Shown in pieces: positions 21,173 to 36,100 of a DNA stretch of 60,633 nt. The stretch is taken from positions 1 to 60,633 of the forward strand of contig JAUCBJ010008283.1 of NCBI GenBank assembly GCA_032718475.1, read 5' to 3'. The DNA comes from Nemertoderma westbladi. Its lineage: Eukaryota > Xenacoelomorpha > Nemertodermatida > Nemertodermatidae. The notes beneath the pieces were generated by a model, which saw only the letters and a program-made list of their open reading frames with translations, was not told where the DNA came from and did not search any database. The translations under genes and the position numbers were made by a program. The first letter of the stretch is position 1. Every line of letters begins with the position of its first letter.

Positions 21173-24100
21173 GTAAGTACCTAACCCAGGCACATACACC
21201 GAGTAAGTAACAAGGATGCACTGCATACTGAGCACAAGCCCAGCATGTGTTAACCACTAATATGTATATATACGTTTATATATACCGGTATTTGCATACC
21301 GGTATCAGACTTTGTGCGATATCCCTGGGCTAACGGCCGAAGAAAATATACTTTTACTTTATTTGGGCCTGTTTTACTATTTATAATATAATAATCATAG
21401 TTCTATCCTCTTTGACATCTCATCGCAATACAAGCCAAGTGCAAACATGCCTTTTCCATGGTGGCGCCGTGCCACCATATTATCATACATACATATTTAT
21501 TGATAAAGATGCCAATCCGAACACCAATTCATCCAGTTATACTATATCATTAACATTCATATTCACATTCATATTACACTGTAAAAATAATAATTTATTT
21601 TAATTTGTTTGTTGCAGTCTGCCTACCTCTTTAGCGAATTTGTACTTGGCGCTTTTTTCCTTGGCTCCTAACGGGATCAAAGAATTTGATCTGGTTGAAC
21701 CGCACGATACAATTACGATGACAGGAAAAGCTCTGTTTGCCGTTTATAATGCCGCATCCATGATAGTTCTTATCAATATGCTCATTGCAATGATGAGTAT
21801 GAGCTACCAGAGAATTGAGGCGAGTACTTTTATTATATTTGTTCCTAAACATTACAAAGTTGTTTATAACTTGTCATGTCTGACTTCAAGTTTGAGTTAA
21901 ATTATATTAATGGCATCCGAATTCAAATACACCATATTGGAAATTCGTATAATTAAAAAGAAGACATTCTTATTGTGCAAGCAATATAGATCGACGAAAG
22001 TTTATGAATTATTTATAATAATATGCAGGATCACGCAGATATGGAATGGAAGTTTGCGAGAACGAAATTATGGATGGGATATTTCGATGAAGGTTCTACT
22101 TTACCTGCGCCATTCAACATCGTCGTAACTCCTAAGAGCATATTCTATGTATTGAGAGCCGTTAAAAGGATTGTATTCGATAGATGCCTATTTGTTAGTT
22201 CAGTTCGGAAGAATAAAACGTCATCCTCGAATCTACGCAACCGGAATTACCCAAGAGATTCTTCACTCAAGGTGAGTGATGGAAGCTCGGTATTACGTAG
22301 TAATGAGTAACATGTCACGCCACCCCAACCCCACCCCACCACCACACACACACTCCACCGCATCTATATAGCCAAAGTCATTCATAACATTATGAGTTAA
22401 TCCAAAAGGTAAAATAAGGCCAAATAGCAATTTTAATTTAAGCTAAGCAGCAGCACATTCACAACTTTCCCTATATTATCTTTTTTCATATATTTATTCT
22501 TTGTTGCTCAAATTTAATTTTGTGGTTTCTATTAATATTGATGCATGAAATTATTAATTATCAAACGATAAGCAACCCCACTGCTATTATACCATCAGAT
22601 AAGAGGGACTGACTGTTGACTCAGTTAGAAAGGATCCCTCTCCAGTGGAAAATCGACAGAAATAACAACTGAATGCTCCCCAAAATTAAACTGTAATCTG
22701 TCCTATAAACTTTAGTTTATTGTTTTGGTTAGAATAACGTGCCACTGTAACGTCTTCATTTCTTTTAATTGATATCTCATATTGTTAATGCCCAACTCAT
22801 TTACCTCTATAGCAGCTAATACAGTAATAATAATATTTTATTTATACTATTTTTCGAACAACCAGAATTTTACGAAACTGGTGGAACTCTGTTCATGGAT
22901 CTATGACACCGTTTAAAAAACAATTTGAAATGTTTTTGAAGGATTTAATTCCGTCACCAGTTGATTGGGGGACGTTAGTGCCCGCGAGACGTTAGTGCTA
23001 GTGTTATTAACTAAAAGTACTACTTTACTTTTAAATCGTCGACAAATTGTCAGACAGTCGACGGAGTATTTTTCTTGAAATCATTAATTAATTACTAAAA
23101 TATATTGGTTAGTGCGTCCTCCGACGATTATACTGTAGTACTGCACCTTGTTTTTTTACTGTCTCCAGTAAAGGTCAACAAATTAATAAGTATACTCAAT
23201 CAAAAGTAGGTTACTTATAAACAATCAAACGCTGTTGCTCATTCCTTTAAAATTTTACCGCAAAACAAAATAATATAAATGCTATCATGTCTAACCGAGG
23301 TTAATATATTTTTGACCTTAAAAGATCCAAGTTGAATTTAAAATGTTAAATAACGAGATGCGGGAACTAAAGACTGGAAATTGCCTTAGAAGTTTCAAGA
23401 AAGTAACGACTCGTTTGCATCAGCAGGGAAATGTTTTCCTGGCCTGTTGTATTTATTACATATACTAACTAAGTCGCTAGGCTGGGCACTAACCTCTCGC
23501 GGGCACTAACGTCCCAAGACCCTCCAGTTGCAGTGTCTGGGACTGGGGCGATGCTTTAATCAATTGGGTGGACAGGTTGGCAGTGCCAATCGCCAATTGT
23601 ATCCCCTAATCTCAAATCAGCATCTCAGCGTAATTGCTTCTCCAGCAATGCAAGGAAGGGATATTTAACTATGAGTTGGGACTACTCAACTCATAGGCCT
23701 GTATATTGCCGATTGGGACTACTCAACTCATAGGCCTGTATATTGCCGATTTGGACTACTCAACTCATAGGCCTGTATATTGCCGATTGGGACTACTCAA
23801 CTCATAGGCCTGTATATTGCCGATTGGGACTACTCAACTCATAGGCCTGTATATTGCCGATTGGGACTACTCAACTCATAGGCCTGTATATTGCCGATTG
23901 GGACTACTCAACTCATAGGCCTAGTGTATATTGCCGATTGGGACTACTCAACTCATAGGCCTGTATATTGCCGATTGGGACTACTCAACTCATAGGCCTG
24001 TATATTGCCGATTGGGACTACTCAACTCATAGGCCTGTATATTGCCGATTGGGACTACTCAACTCATAGGCCTGTATATTGCCGATTGGGACTACTCAAC

Positions 24101-27100
24101 TCATAGGCCTGTATATTGCCGATTTGGACTACTCAACTCATAGGCCTGTATATTGCCGATTGGGACTACTCAACTCATAGGCCTGTATATTGCCGATTGG
24201 GACTACTCAACTCATAGGCCTGTATATTGCCGATTGGGACTACTCAACTCATAGGCCTGTATATTGCCGATTGGGACTACTCAACTCATAGGCCTGTATA
24301 TTGCCGATTGGGACTACTCAACTCATAGGCCTGTATATTGCCGATTGGGACTACTCAACTCATAGGCCTGTATATTGCCGATTGGGACTACTCAACTCAT
24401 AGGCCTGTATATTGCCGATTGGGACTACTCAACTCATTGGCCTGTATATTGCCGATTGGGACTACTCAACTCATAGGCCTGTATATTGCCGATTGGGACT
24501 ACTCAACTCATAGGCCTGTATATTGCCGATTGGGACTACTCAACTCATAGGCCTGTATATTGCCGATTGGGACTACTCAACTCATAGGCCTGTATATTGC
24601 CGATTTGGACTACTCAACTCATAGGCCTGTATATTGCCGATTGGGACTACTCAACTCATAGGCCTGTATATTGCCGATTTGGACTACTCAACTCATAGGC
24701 CTGTATATTGCCGATTGGGACTACTCAACTCATTGGCCTGTATATTGCCGATTGGGACTACTCAACTCATAGGCCTGTATATTGCCGATTATTTATTATT
24801 TTATTGCATTTTATTTGTCTCTGAATAAATATTTATACACCATGGCGGAGGGTTGTATTTATATTTCTCAAGAGTATGTTTGGGCGTCAGTATTGTATCT
24901 ATTTATTTAGTTTCGAATACATACATACTTTTCAAGATGAATGCAACACCCTCACCGCCCGAATATGAACAGCAGCGGCAACTTCACTCTTGGTTTTTCA
25001 ATTAATATTAGTCTATTAAAGCCCCACACGCATCTGCAAAAATTATCCTATCGTTCTATGATGAGATATGATATAAATAATACTATTCACAGTTCACAAA
25101 TCTTTTTATGAGAATATTCGACAGAAAATTATTGTCTACAAAATCCCCTCATAATATTTTGGCAGTAAATATTTTCTGCCACTAACTTATCTTATGTACA
25201 TTATTGCAGACGTTAACTTCATGTATTGCGCGCGCAACGATGTGTAATAATGTTTAGAGTTCAAAAGTAATTTACAATGAAATTAGTTATTTCTTATCGA
25301 TTCTCCATCGCCATATGTTCTTTGCATTCACACACTGGATTAGAATAAAATATCGCACAAAAAGAATTTTTCATCCGTTGCTTTCGGTAAAAACCTGTAC
25401 GTTTTTATGATGATTTATTATTACTATTTTACAGAACAGACACACTGCAACTACAGTATTTGATGGGAAAAACGAAAACATTGATTCTAAAAAATTCTAT
25501 GAGGTTAGTGTATTCATTTCATTAACTGCAGCCGTATTAAGTACAGAGTTGACAATAGTTGGTAGTGCGCGGGTTTATTGTGACGAAATCAAACCATTTG
25601 TGATTGGGTGGCACCAACATCTTAGGTCTGCCAATTTGTTCACGTTCCCATTGTTCAGACGTGTTAATTATTCATTTATTTTTTCCCTGCCTTTTTAATG
25701 AATTAAATAGTAAATACATGTGCCGCATTATTGGATCTGAATTTGTTACTTATACATACTGATGCATACTTACATAACTTTGTCTATATACCTATTATTA
25801 ATATATTATTAGTATTTTATTTGTTATTTTGTTATTATTAATCAATTGTAGAACTGTGTCTATATATATTAATTTAATCATTAAAAAGAAGTTACTTCTG
25901 AGATTATTAGTATATTTCGAATATTGTATATCCTGCTATCTACTTACGCTGTACATAGCTTTGGCTCGTGTATGATATGAATTTGAATTAAATGCAATGT
26001 AAATGCACCCCATCTAGAGGATCAGATCTAGCCATAATGGTAGTCAGTCACATTAGCTCGTGATGATTTTAGGTAAAAGTCAGCAGAACCTTATAAAGTA
26101 AGTGTCAACTGACAAACTAAATTTACTCAAAACTAGGGTAATTCCAAATCAATATCTTTCAGTATGGCTAAGTATATCAGCAGTGCTGGAATTGAGCCGT
26201 GATTGTCATGACATGCCAACATGACATGACGTACTGGGCCATTCTACGCCGTCCTTAATATGCAATAACATATGGTTTCCCGTACTATAATATTCCATGA
26301 TATGCTATGTTATTCCCTTACTGTATCTCGAATCTTCTGATAAAATAATTAATCCTCAGTTTTCCAAAGAGACTTAGAACTTCAGGTAAACTCTAGTAAA
26401 CTCTAAGATTGCACCACATGAACTTATCAGATAATATTAGCTGATACATCATTTCGAATTATAGGCTCTATTATTCCTTTTGGCTTACCTGGCGGTATTG
26501 CTGATAAGCTGATTCTGTGAAATTTCTTAACAAATTTAATTCCTCATTTGTATTCCAGTTTCCCCACGTAATATCATAAAAGTGTGTCCTACATTGTTAT
26601 TGAATTACCTCAGATATCTTATCTTAAACATGAATTAATTACGAATATATGAACTCGTTATTCTTAGCACTACCGGTACCATTACGTATTATTCAGTATC
26701 AATAATGTATGAATAATTTATTGATATTGTCACTCGTACATGGAATGCTCGCTCATAGTCTGTTAGAATTTGAATACAGCTTGTCTGTCAATGCGGACTC
26801 AATGTTCCTGTATGGTTGATATATGGATCGTATACAGATGGTTGAGATATGGTCAATGATATGCATATCAATAGTAATATATGCCTTAAAGGTTATATTT
26901 TAGAACTTCGTTATAATGTCTATATTATTGTATATTATAACATCACCACTACTGTATCTCAACTCTATATTGATTAGTATTTCGGGAAGCATACATAAAT
27001 CACAAATATTAAAGTAGTAAAAAAGTAATTAAAGTTTCTTGTTAAAGATAGACGGGTAGACAACACAAAAACAAGTGTATGGCGATCTTTTAACCTACTT

Positions 27101-30100
27101 AAGATCACTATAATTCTTTATCGCAACAAATTTATTTCCCACAAATATAATCATTAGCCCACTAAATTTTTCTTTCATTAAAATAATTATTCTATCACCA
27201 AAAATAATTATTGTCCACTATTTATTTATTTATTTATTTATAATTGGAAATCCACTAAAGAAATATCTATGTTTCAACTATATTTTATTTTGTGTCCACC
27301 AAATAAAATCATATTTCACTAAGAATTATTCAAAATTTATAATCACTTTCCACTACATTTATTCACTTCTAATTTTAATATTTTTTCACAAAAAATCAAT
27401 AGTTACATTCACCTTCCCTTCCCCATACGCATCTGCATTAGAGATGATACACGCCCCGCCCTGTCTATACTGGATGCTCCTCTACCAGTGTTAGGTAACC
27501 TAACCCAGGAGGCACACTTGGTTCAGGGTGTAACAAATGGACCCCTACAGTCGGCAGCAGGGCTGTAGGCCATGGATAGGCGGAAGGTAATCAACCAACG
27601 GCTAGACATGCTGACAAGGTCGGCGGAAGGTAATCAACCAACGGCGACCTACTGCGAAGACGCTTGTAGGAGTTGCGACCACAAGCGGTTTACCCCCGCA
27701 ACTGAAAGATATGACTATGAGAACCCTCCAGGAGAAATACCGGCTCGGTCGTCGCCCGGGTCAACAAGGACCGCGTCCCTCAGTGGTACACCAGGCTGGG
27801 GTCGATAAATTGGCTACTGGAACAGAAGACAGAGAAGAAAGAAGAACCAACCTGTTGAAATGTAAAAAGACACTAAAGATTGCTACAATGAACGCACGCA
27901 CGCTGAAAGCACAGAGCAAACAGGGTGACATGGTCGCTCTGGCAATGGAATATAACATCGACATCATCTGCATCCAAGAACATCGGATTTGTCATGAAGA
28001 CACTGCCATGAAGTACAATGACATTGGAAATGGATGGACGTTAGTAACAAGCTCAGCAGTAAGAAACTCGGCCAATGCATCAATTGGTGGAGTAGGAATT
28101 CTGCTAAGCCCATTTGCACTTAAGACCCTAAACAACATCGAATCTATAAATTCCACGGTTAGGATCGCAACATTTGATGGGAATCCCAAGACAACAGTTA
28201 TATGTTGCTACAGTCCACCCAATGCATCAGAGCCAGAACAAGCAGTCAAGTTTGATGAAGAACTGACTGGACTTATTAAGGACATCCCGAAACACAATGT
28301 TAAAGTCATTGCTGGTGACCTGAATGCGCAAATTGGCCCAGAAGACATCAAGGGTTACACCTATAACACCAGTTCTAACAGAAATGGGTACTTACTCTTA
28401 GACCTAATGGAAGAATGTGAATTGATACCAACAAACAACACATTCGAAAAGAGTAAGGGGAAGCTATGGACCTTTCAATACCCTAATGGAACCAAAGCAC
28501 AACTGGATTACATCCTTATAAACAAAAAGTGGAGAAATACATGATCAACTGCGAGGCATACAGCTCGTTCAACCTAATTGGTTCGGACCACAGAATTGTG
28601 ACTGCAGAGATCAGACTCAGTTTGAGAGCCAGCAAACCCAGGACAAGCAAGCATATCAACTATGACTGGGAGAAACTCAGAACTGACAATGCTGTAAAGG
28701 ATGCTTATACAGTAGAAGTTCAAAACCGCTTTGAAGCACTTCAGTCAATGGATGAAGACCAATCCACCGATTCAATATACCAGAATATAATAACAGCCCA
28801 CAAGGAATCAGCTAAGAGGCATATCCCCCAGAAACCTAAACGAAAACAGTATGTGCCATGGCAAAACTCTGAGGTTACTTGTAAGAGAGAAGATCTTAAG
28901 ATAGCCTACAAAGTTAAAACCGAACAACCAACAACCGAAAACATTAACAAGGTTGAGAAAGCGAAGGACGATCTTAAATTGGCCTACAACATCAGCCAGG
29001 AAAAGTACATACAGGATAAAACTGAAGCAATTACAACAGCTCACATACAGCAACAATCAAGACTTACCTGGCAAACTGTAAATGAGGTATCTGGTCGGAA
29101 AAGTTGTGCAAAGGGGCGCCTCAAAGCCGATAGTCCTGAAGAACGTGTTGGGAAGTGGAAAAATCACTTCAGCAACTTGCTTGGGCAGCCACCAAACATC
29201 GAGGTCAGCCCTACAAGGAAAATATATGACAAGACACTACCTATAGAAACAGGGGACTTCACACCTGCCGAACTCCAAAGAAGCATTAAAAGCATGTCCA
29301 ATAATAAAGCGAGTGGATTAGATGAAATCCCAGCGGAGGTATGGAAAACCGGAGTGCTAAATAGACCATTATTGAATGTTTGCAACCGGATGTTAAAAGG
29401 GGAAAAGCCACCACCAATTTGGACTAAAGGTCAACTAAAGCCTCTCCCCAAGAAAGGAGACCTCGGCATACCAACAAACTATCGTGGGATCTGTCTGCTT
29501 GTGGTAGCTGCCAAAATATACAATAAAATGATTCTATATAGGATTAGGCCTCACATAGAGAAACTACTGCGTAAGAGCCAAAACGGATTTCGACCAAGTA
29601 GATCAACAATAGCTCAGATACTTGCACTACGGAGACTGATTGAAGGAATTAAGTCAAAGAATCTCCCCGCAGTCATGACTTTTGTGGACTTCAAGAAGGC
29701 ATTCGACTCCATCCATAGAGGTAAAATGCTTGAAATCCTAAGAGCTTATGGAATACCAGAAGTAATTGTTGCTGGCATTGGATTGCTATATTGTGACACA
29801 GAAGCGCAGGTACTCTCACCAGATGGTGAAACTGAGTTTTTCTCAATCCTGGCTGGCGTACTGCAAGGTGACACATTAGCACCATTACTATTTGTAATTG
29901 TGCTGGATTACGCAATGAGGACGGCCACAAAGGGTGAAGATCTGGGATTCACACTTCAAGAACGCAGAAGTAGTAGATATCCGGCAACTACAGTCACAGA
30001 CACTGACTTTGCGGATGACATCGCCCTGCTCTCTAATACGCTACCAGATGCACAGCTTCTACTAAATAAAGTGGAGAGGGCTGCTAAGGAGGTTGGATTG

Positions 30101-33100
30101 CATATAAATGCTACCAAGACCGAATTCATGACCTTTAATGTTGATGGAAACTTGACAACCATTGATAATAATCAACTAAGGAAGGTCGATGACTTCCAGT
30201 ACCTTGGATCATGGATAGAGAGTAGCAAAAAGGACATAGAAGTTAGGAAAGCAAAGGCTTGGGTAGCTCTATCAAAAATGGATACCATCTGGAAATCAGA
30301 TCTCTCCAGGCACCTGAAGACCAAGTTCTTTCGAGCCACAGTGGAAAGTGTATTTTTATACGGGGGTGAGACCTGGACACTGACTAAATCACTTGAACAA
30401 CGAATTGATGGTTGCTACACAAGACTACTAAGGGCAGCCCTAAACATCAGCTGGAGACAACACATGACAAACGCCGAGCTTTATGGTACAATACCACCTG
30501 TATCAACCACCCTCCGCGAACGCAGATTAAGATTCAGTGGGCACTGCTGGCGAAGTAAAGACGAGGTCATACCAGATCTACTTCTCTGGCAACCAACTCA
30601 TGGAAAGCGTAGTCGTGGACGACCTGCCATAACATATATAGATCAACTTGAAAGGGATACTGAACTTGGGAGAAACGAAATTGCGACAACTATGGAGAAT
30701 CGGGAAGCCTGGAAGGATCTCATTTCCACTGTCCGAGTTCGCTCGACCTAGTAGTAGTAGTCCCTTCCCCATTAGGTGCATTCACCTTCCCTTTCCCATT
30801 AGTCACATTAACCTTGCCTTCCCCATTAGTTACATTCACCTTCCCTTCCCCATTAGTTACATTCACCTTCCCTTTCCCATTAGTTACATTCACCTTCCCT
30901 TTCCTATTAGTTACATTCACCTTCCCTTTCCCATTAGTCACATTCACCTTGCCTTCCCCATTAGTTACATTCACCTTCCCTTTCCCATTAGTTACATTCA
31001 CCTTCCCTTCCCCATTAGTTGCATTCATCTTCCCTTTCCCATTAGTTACATTCACCTTCCCTTTCCCATTAGTTACATTTACCTTCCCTTTCCTATTAGT
31101 TACATTCACCTTGCCGTCCCCATTAGTTACATTCACCTTCCCTTTCCCATTAGTTACATTCACCTTCCCTTCCCCATTAGTTGCATTCATCTTCCCTTTC
31201 CCATTAGTTACATTCACCTTCCCTTTCCCATTAGTCACATTCACCTTCCCTTCCCCATTAGTTACATTCACCTTCCCTTTCCCATTAGTTACATTCACCT
31301 TCCCTTTCCTATTAGTTACATTCACCTTCCCTTTCCCATTAGTCACATTAACCTTGCCTTCCCCATTAGTTACATTCACCTTCCCTTTCCCATTAGTTAC
31401 ATTCACCTTCCCTTTCCCATTAGTCACATGAACCTTGCCTTCCCCATTAGTTACATTCACCTTCCCTTTCCCATTAGTTACATTCACCTTCCCTTCCCCA
31501 TTAGTTACATTCACCTTCCCTTTCCCATTAGTTACATTCACCTTCCCTTTCCTATTAGTTACATTCACCTTCCCTTTCCCATTAGTCACATTAACCTTGC
31601 CTTCCCCATTAGTTACATTTACCTTCCCTTTCCCATTAGTTACATTCACCTTCCCTTCCCCATTAGTCACATTAACCTTGCCTTCCCCATTAGTTACATT
31701 CACCTTCCCTTTCCCATTAGTTACATTCACCTTCCCTTCCCCATTAGTTGCATTATTTAAAATAAGGTGTTACTGTATGTAACCTTCTCATTTCCTAGTA
31801 AATCTCAGGTCAGGACCTAATGCCGCAGGACGTAACAACCTAGTAGACCTACTCTTTATACTTACAATCAGAGAGGAACACTTTTATGATTATATCTCTT
31901 TACTAACCTGCACGTTAACTTTCGTTTATTGGTTTGGTTCCGCGATCGCTGCCTCTGTATCCTGCTCCTCTACAAACCTGATCCTTTCTTCTAAGGGATC
32001 TAATACTCCAGCGGGAACCTTTCGCCCCTGGTGACATATCGCGGTGGGACCTGAGCGGGGCAGGTCGTACTAACATGGAACTTATCGTGACACAATCAAA
32101 CCGACAGACAGTTGGTATCGGACCTAAAGCACCATTTTTCATTAGCAAAAGTTTTATAAAATTCCCAAAACTTGAATTAAAAGTTGCAAAAAAATTTATT
32201 TTTTAAAAATTTTAAAAAAGTTATATAAAAATTCGTAATAACTATTTACATACTTGTGTGTAAAGTACCACTTTTTACAGTGTGATGATCCGAGTGGCTT
32301 TTTTACATGAATGAACGTTAGTGAGTGAGTGAAAATAAAGCCCCTTTATCAGAACAATGTAAAGTACTTTGCAACAAGTATGTATGTAGTTTTATTCCAA
32401 AATTTTAACATTACGAAATGATTGTATATACATTATAAGTGATAGAAAATGCACAAATTATATTAGTTGCAGTATAAATAATTGTAAAAAAGACATAAAT
32501 TATGTTATAAATAAGTTAGCTTATATTTGTGGTGGCGTTTGGAGCCATGTTAATAGTTTATAGATACTGGTTATTAATAGCTACAGGTTGGTAATGCAGT
32601 AGGCCTAACTCTCTGTCAGGCAATTAATATTAAATACCACCTATTGTTTACGTGGTAACCAATGATGCCGTAACTTTACAGCCCGGCGACATTGGTTACC
32701 ATATAAACAACACAAATACACTACTAAATGTACAGGCCAATACAATACTGTAATGTCCTCCAAAGTTGTAAAGTGCTAAATAACAACTCGCTATTAATAC
32801 TACATGTAACGGGTTTGAGTAATGTTACAATTTTGAAATAAATGTTTATTAATTACAGTATTTTGTTTGGAAATATTCTAGAATACATAATTAGGATGAC
32901 AATACTATACTATATTCGAGCGTACGAAGGCGCAGGCATCCGGTCAAACCGGCTCTACCCTCTTCCTGGCATTCCCTCCAGGATGGAGGGAATTCCACAG
33001 CTGACCAATGCCCGTCTCACAATGTCATTCAACATTGCATGACGGGCGTGTCGGCCAGCGCTCCTCCTGCAGGAAAGTCCATGGAGGCCATTTTCCGCCA

Positions 33101-36100
33101 CGGCGCTTCCACATCGGTCGCAGTTGTGGGGTTCCACAACTTTTAAGAATTTTTATTTAACTTTTAAGAATTTGTAACTGCTTTTAATACAACTTTTGGA
33201 AACTTTTCTATAACTTGTGAGAATTGTTATACATGGTTCATAACAATATTTAGTGATGATATTTGGTGTGATGATATTTAGTAATAAATAATAGTAGTGA
33301 TAAAATATTATTTTTAGCGACAAATTATTATTTTTAGTGACAAAGGATTATTTTTAGTGATTAATGATTATTTTTTGTGATAAGTGATTATATTTAGTAT
33401 AAGTCATAATTTTTAGTTAATTTGTAATGTTTTTTTATAGATAAAACGATTATTTATTAATGAATGATTATTTTCGCATTAAATTTATTGAAAATCTCAT
33501 TATTATTAGTGAGTCGAAAAATAGGTGCCTTTGTTTATAGTACCCGTGTCAATATGTTGCGAGAAAGGAGCCTTAGGGATTCCTCCGGTGTTTCGTGTGT
33601 CTCTCATTCACTGATCACTTCAATGTATAAGCTTACTGCTTACTTCGAGTTATATGATATGATATAGATGCATTGTTTCCGTTATAATGCAATCAATGAC
33701 CAAACCAAAATATAATTAATTTGTTAAGACCATGCCATGCAATAAGAGTTGATGAAACAATCCAAACAAGTTGTAGCCATTAGCCATGATAAGAGTGTGT
33801 GGAACATCTTACATCTATGCAAGGAAATACAACGTGTTTCTCGCAAACTGTGTATATCTCGTGACAGATTCTCAATCTGTCTTGAGATATAGGATCGCTG
33901 ATAGGGATGATCACATTTACGTCAGATGATTCGCTCCAAATAAATAGATAACAAAGATTCGCATCCCCAGGAATGTGGTTTGCATTTGCGATGGATTACC
34001 ACTCTGGGCCGTTTACCACTCCGTTCCTGGGTAACATTTAGGCATCGGTATCATGAGAATGCATCTTAGCCTTATTTCCACATCAGTACACGAGGCTGTC
34101 GCGATGCGACTTTTATATTAAGTAATAGTCCATAATTCTAATACTTTCCTAAAAAACGTCGATAAAGCCCAATAGATACAGGACGTTTATCTGTGCAGGC
34201 ATTAATAGATCATATTGTTTTTTCGAAATAAAGGTCAGATGCATAGTGCTCATCAAATTTTATTATTCCTTTCTCAGAAGATAGAAATTATTTTCTGGTA
34301 CTATAAAAATTGGTGTGAGCGATATGGATATTAGACTACAGATATAGACAGAATTGTTCACATCCGGTGTGTCAAGAAATTACTGTTCATGTGTTATTAA
34401 GAAGCCTTTTAGATGGTGGGTCGCATAGCTTTTAAGATAATTAATTATATGAAGAAAATTACTATATTCATACCCTTGGTATTTAAAAGAATGCAGTATT
34501 TACTTCATAGAAAAACGCTTTAAAAATTTTAAAATTAAAGAAAAGCTACTCTTCTCTATCACGCTGCTTCGGGCTTCGAAACTCATTAAATATATGAACC
34601 CCCTACCCCCTTCAATGGTTATTTCCATCAGCTATCCACAGATGAAGGGTTTCAATATAAATCATGTGTCAACAAAACCCTGACTCGGATAATAAAAAGA
34701 TTACATCTCGGAATTCAAACATTCGTACCTGGGATGTGTCGGTAGGAGTAATGAATCTATTTTAGCGGTCAGATTTCCCCGGGTTAGTGACAGCAAAGCT
34801 TAGGAAAGCCCTGCTCTAACATTGGCATTAAATGCCCACCCTAGGATCCCAAACAGGTCAATATTTTCTATCGTTATCTTTAACCCCGCAGAATTGGGCT
34901 AATCCCATTCACCATGAGAGGTTCACTGTATGGGGCGTCGTTAATACAAAAAGGTCAGAAAAAAATATATTATTAAGAAAAAATATACATTAGTGAGAAA
35001 AAAGTTAATATTTTTAGTGACAAAAAAATATCCGTGTGTACGATTAAATATCCACTCTCGTAGCCGGGTTTTATGGACGCTACTGGTGTAGGTTTACAAT
35101 TCGTCATATCTATTCTACTTACAGGCAGAGACAGAGTACAAAAAATATAATATTAAAATTGCGTTGGTGTTGTCCCTAGTTGAATGCTTGATACGGGGGG
35201 TATCGGAAAGAATTATTACGATAATGGGGATAACAATAAGTGTCGACAAGAACCCATGCATGTAAACCTATTATTATTGCCAATGATCTCGTCGTTTGGG
35301 TCGTGTTGCCTCGGGGTTCTATGTGATTAACTACCTTTCAAGCTGAATGAGGAGATAACACTAGGCACATTACATGCATCACAAATTAGAACATAGAGAA
35401 ACAATTGCGTTAATAATCTAAATGCTAAGTAATAATTATTATATAATGTAAGTAATATATATATATATAAATTTCTCTAACTATTACAAAACATATATCA
35501 ATCAAAACAATTATAAATATCCTATACAGAGTAGAATGTGGTGCATATACATGCATAAATTTATAACTTTTTGCAATGGGTGATCCGGGGGCCACTGGAT
35601 GGGGGATACAGGGGCCCCTGGATGGGGGATGCAGGGCCCCCTGGATGGATGATCCCGGGCCCCCTGGATGGGGGATGCAGGGCCCCCTGGATGGATGATC
35701 CTGGGCCCCCTGGATGGGTGATCCCGGGCCCCCTGGATGGGGGATGCAGGGCCCCCTGGATGGGTGATCCAGGGGCCCCTGGATGGGGGATGCAGGGCCC
35801 CCTGGATGGATGATCCCGGGCCCCCTGGATGGGGGATGCAGGGCCCCCTGGATGGATGATCCCGGGCCCCCTGGATGGGGGATGCAGGGCCCCCTGGATG
35901 GATGATCCTGGGCCCCCTGGATGGGTGATCCAGGGGCCCCTGGATGGGGGATACAGAGGCTCCTGGATGGGTGATACAGAGGCCCCTGGAAGGGTGATAA
36001 GTTCCATGTTACACTACAAGTTTCATTCTCGTTTATTAATATTTAAAATTATTTTTAATTACATAGAATGTAAATTAATTAATTTTTTTGAATCTCAGCG

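Noticed and set aside
20729-21235. 168-codon - frame opposite TRPC exon a
   Set aside because: Antisense shadow of a well-supported coding exon.
30720-31782. 370-codon + frame and 336-codon - frame with FPISYIHLP or KVNVTNGKG repeats
   Set aside because: Artefact of a 27-bp tandem repeat; opposed frames are equally open and the array lies in the TRPC intron.
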